DNA from: Paramecium sonneborni
Lineage: Eukaryota > Ciliophora > Oligohymenophorea > Peniculida > Parameciidae
Direction of reading: 5' to 3'
Assembly: GCA_905182985.1 (NCBI GenBank)
Contig: CAJJDN010000112.1
Span: forward strand, 313,021 to 377,020
Length of the DNA stretch: 64,000 nt
Shown: in pieces, positions 62,384 to 64,000 of the stretch
Position numbering within the stretch: the stretch's first letter is position 1
Layout: every line of letters begins with the position of its first letter
The notes under the pieces: model-generated
The model's input: only the letters and a program-made list of their open reading frames with translations
Database searches by the model: none
Told to the model about the DNA's origin: nothing
Translations under genes and position numbers: made by a program

Positions 62384-63055
62384 ATGCATAGTAGGCAACA
62401 TCTGTCTATCAAGTACCTTGATGGGCCTAAATTAGATTCAACTCAAGTTCGACGCAAAAGCTGTGTTTGTGAATAGTGTGGGAATACAGCTCCAAAAGAA
62501 GATCGTCTACCAAATTAATTATGCGAAATTGCCTACCATAAGTAAGAACGACTAGCAGAGATTTTCCTTGGCAAATTAGATGGAGCAAGAAAATATCTGA
62601 GAAATGAACATAAAAAAAGAAACTTTCGAATTTATGCAAAAAATCCTTTATTTATACTACGTTCTTAACCAGATTTGGAAGAAAGTATACACTTACCAAC
62701 TTCACCAACAAAGACCCACACACCAGAAAAAGAACGTTTAAAGACTGAATAGCCTTAGATTTCATCTTATAGATCGTACAAATATGTTCCAACTTCAAAT
62801 TGCTTTCTGTAAAATATGAAGCAACAAGTTATGCGTTCTAATAAAACAATCAATAGATTACTTAAAGATAGAAAGGCGGTCCAATCGCTTCAGTTTTCAA
62901 CCTCTGACAGACTACCAAATACAAAATCTCCATAAAAAAACAAAAGAAGCTTTACTAAATAATTAAAGCCCCTACCCAAATAGAAATTACTTTAAACTAA
63001 ATTTGACTGTATGATCAGACAATTCTTTAACTCATCTAAAACCAAATAAAATTGA
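62384..63055 (+). CDS. Hypothetical basic protein, 223 aa
   Basis: Intronless frame MHSRQHLSIKYLDGPKLDST to TGA 63053-63055. Near the N-terminus SCVCEQCGNTAPKEDRLPNQ holds a possible half zinc-binding site, followed by a helical charged region (KQERLAEIFLGKLDGARKYL) and a long Ser/Thr/Pro/Lys-rich part (LPTSPTKTHTPEKERLKTEQ). Codon use is less AT-biased than neighbours. Family unknown. Confidence 0.7.
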
Positions 63056-63096
63056 AAAAATGATTAAAATTTTTTGTGTTTATTAAACAATATTAC

Positions 63097-64000
63097 ATGC
63101 AAGAGACAGAGCAATAGGAAAAAAGATATGATAGGTTGATTCCCTTTTTGATGGCAAGTAATTTACTTAATTTTTCAGATGATGAACAGAATTTCGATCA
63201 TCCTTAACCAAATCACGATAACATTCATTATCTGTATAAATGATTTCCTCTATATAATCTTTTAGCCTAACAAAAGTTTCAAAAACCTAAGAAATACTCC
63301 CGTTCTAAATGAAGATCCAATATATTTTGATAGAAATATTAAAATAGTTTTTTAGAATTTCCCTCTATCGATCTGAGCAATTATTATATTACAATGGAGC
63401 CTGCATTTATTTAATAACAATAACATTCCTTAAGTCAAGAATTCCACTAATATATTCTTCTCCAACAACCAATTTATTCTCTCTGCTAAGATTGCTCTTT
63501 CTCTTAGAAAAGAACAAAAAAATTACAATTATATAAAGAGAATGACACTACAATTGTACCATAAATTGATTTAATAAACCTAGTCCCTACGATGTTAATA
63601 TCAATATGCTTCCTTAATTATTCAATAGTTCTATATCTACCTCTTGATAAATGCGCCTAATTTATAGATCATACAATTTATAAGATTAAATGTCCTTAAC
63701 AAATTAGATCAAAGGGTGTTGTTCAAAAAGAACGATTAACAAAAAAAAAGGAGAATATAAATTCAAGGCAAGGAAACAGATTTAATTTTATGAGTGAGAA
63801 GGATTAAAAAATCTGTAATTGCTTCTATTCTTAATGTTTCTGTCGGATAGGTCAGAATGAATTTACAAATGATCTCAGACCCAAATATAATGAGGAAATT
63901 TACCTAGAAATTAGGAAAAAAAATGGGTAGTAAATGAATGTTCAAAATCCACCAAAAGTGCTTCCAGGTTATTAAAGAAATATTAAATTACTTTTATCCA
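63097..64000 (+). CDS. Hypothetical protein, 3' end beyond window
   Basis: Starts MQETEQQEKRYDRLIPFLMA. A likely 32-nt intron follows HNDNIHYL (near 63234), then SFKNLRNTPVLNEDPIYFDR, SIDLSNYYITMEPAFIQQQQ, and an open frame to the window end containing CPQQIRSKGVVQKERLTKKK and CNCFYSQCFCRIGQNEFTND. At least one further intron is needed between 63300 and 63400 and perhaps at about 63590-63630. Similar style to the upstream gene; no family recognised. Confidence 0.55.

Overview
The window reads as macronuclear-type DNA of a ciliate, almost certainly a Paramecium. It is very AT-rich. Genuine reading frames run through TAA and TAG as glutamine and stop only at TGA. The introns are tiny (about 21-41 nt, mostly 22-29), starting GTA/GTG/GTT and ending TAG, CAG or AAG. 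Simple ATG-to-stop ORFs under the standard code are therefore nearly all fragments or shadows. I rebuilt the genes by reading TAA/TAG as Gln and excising the micro-introns. For most genes the spliced length came out an exact multiple of three.

Layout: 1-4867 3' end of a CFAP47-like ciliary protein (+); 4910-5514 small membrane protein (-); 5711-6683 MORN protein (-) head-to-head with a Kelch protein 6707-8297 (+); 9059-10505 secreted Cys-rich protein and a hypothetical (+); 10757-12766 AGC-type kinase (-); 12939-13748 cNMP-binding-like protein (-) head-to-head with 13762-15059 (+); 15178-16617 MFS transporter (-); 18235-19223 poly-Asn protein (+); 19342-21351 hypothetical (-) lying across an assembly gap; 21588-24325 hybrid histidine kinase (+); 24451-26790 Kelch-type protein (+); 27064-28109 coiled-coil protein (+); 28332-29202 FCP1/CTDSP-like phosphatase (+); 29412-30367 HSF-type factor (-); 32417-33760 pseudokinase (-) and 35012-35344 small protein (+), with a second assembly duplication; 35504-36134 ribosomal protein uL5/L11 (+); 36169-38046 LMBR1-like (-); 38279-38850 REEP/Yop1-like (+); 39405-39784 hypothetical (+); 40304-41757 transmembrane RING-H2 ligase (+); 42582-43065 and 43600-44854 hypotheticals (-); 45129-45926 acidic protein (+); 46196-48184 voltage-sensor/cyclic-nucleotide phosphodiesterase fusion (-); 48352-49362 DBF4-type zinc finger/AT-hook protein (-); 49525-51788 glycogen branching enzyme (+); 51837-53535 SH3 protein (+); 53520-56642 CBM20-trehalose-phosphate synthase/phosphatase-like protein (-); 57395-58778 beta-tubulin (-); 59348-60000 hypothetical (+); 59973-61489 NEDD1-like WD40 protein (-); 62384-63055 and 63097 to the end, hypotheticals (+).

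Several genes concern cilia and microtubules (CFAP47-like, beta-tubulin with an axonemal tail, NEDD1-like) or second-messenger and voltage signalling (voltage-sensor PDE, cNMP-binding protein, hybrid histidine kinase, AGC kinase). Two genes of storage-glucan metabolism (branching enzyme; CBM20-TPS/TPP-like) lie 1.7 kb apart. No operon-like logic is implied. Genes are simply packed, with some divergent ATGs 13-23 bp apart and two convergent pairs whose coding ends overlap.

Two assembly faults are visible. 19596-20291 is repeated as 20630-21325 around a run of N, and 32880-34029 is repeated as 34031-35180 around a single N. Both look like unmerged contig overlaps. I saw no tRNA, rRNA, CRISPR or recognisable transposon.
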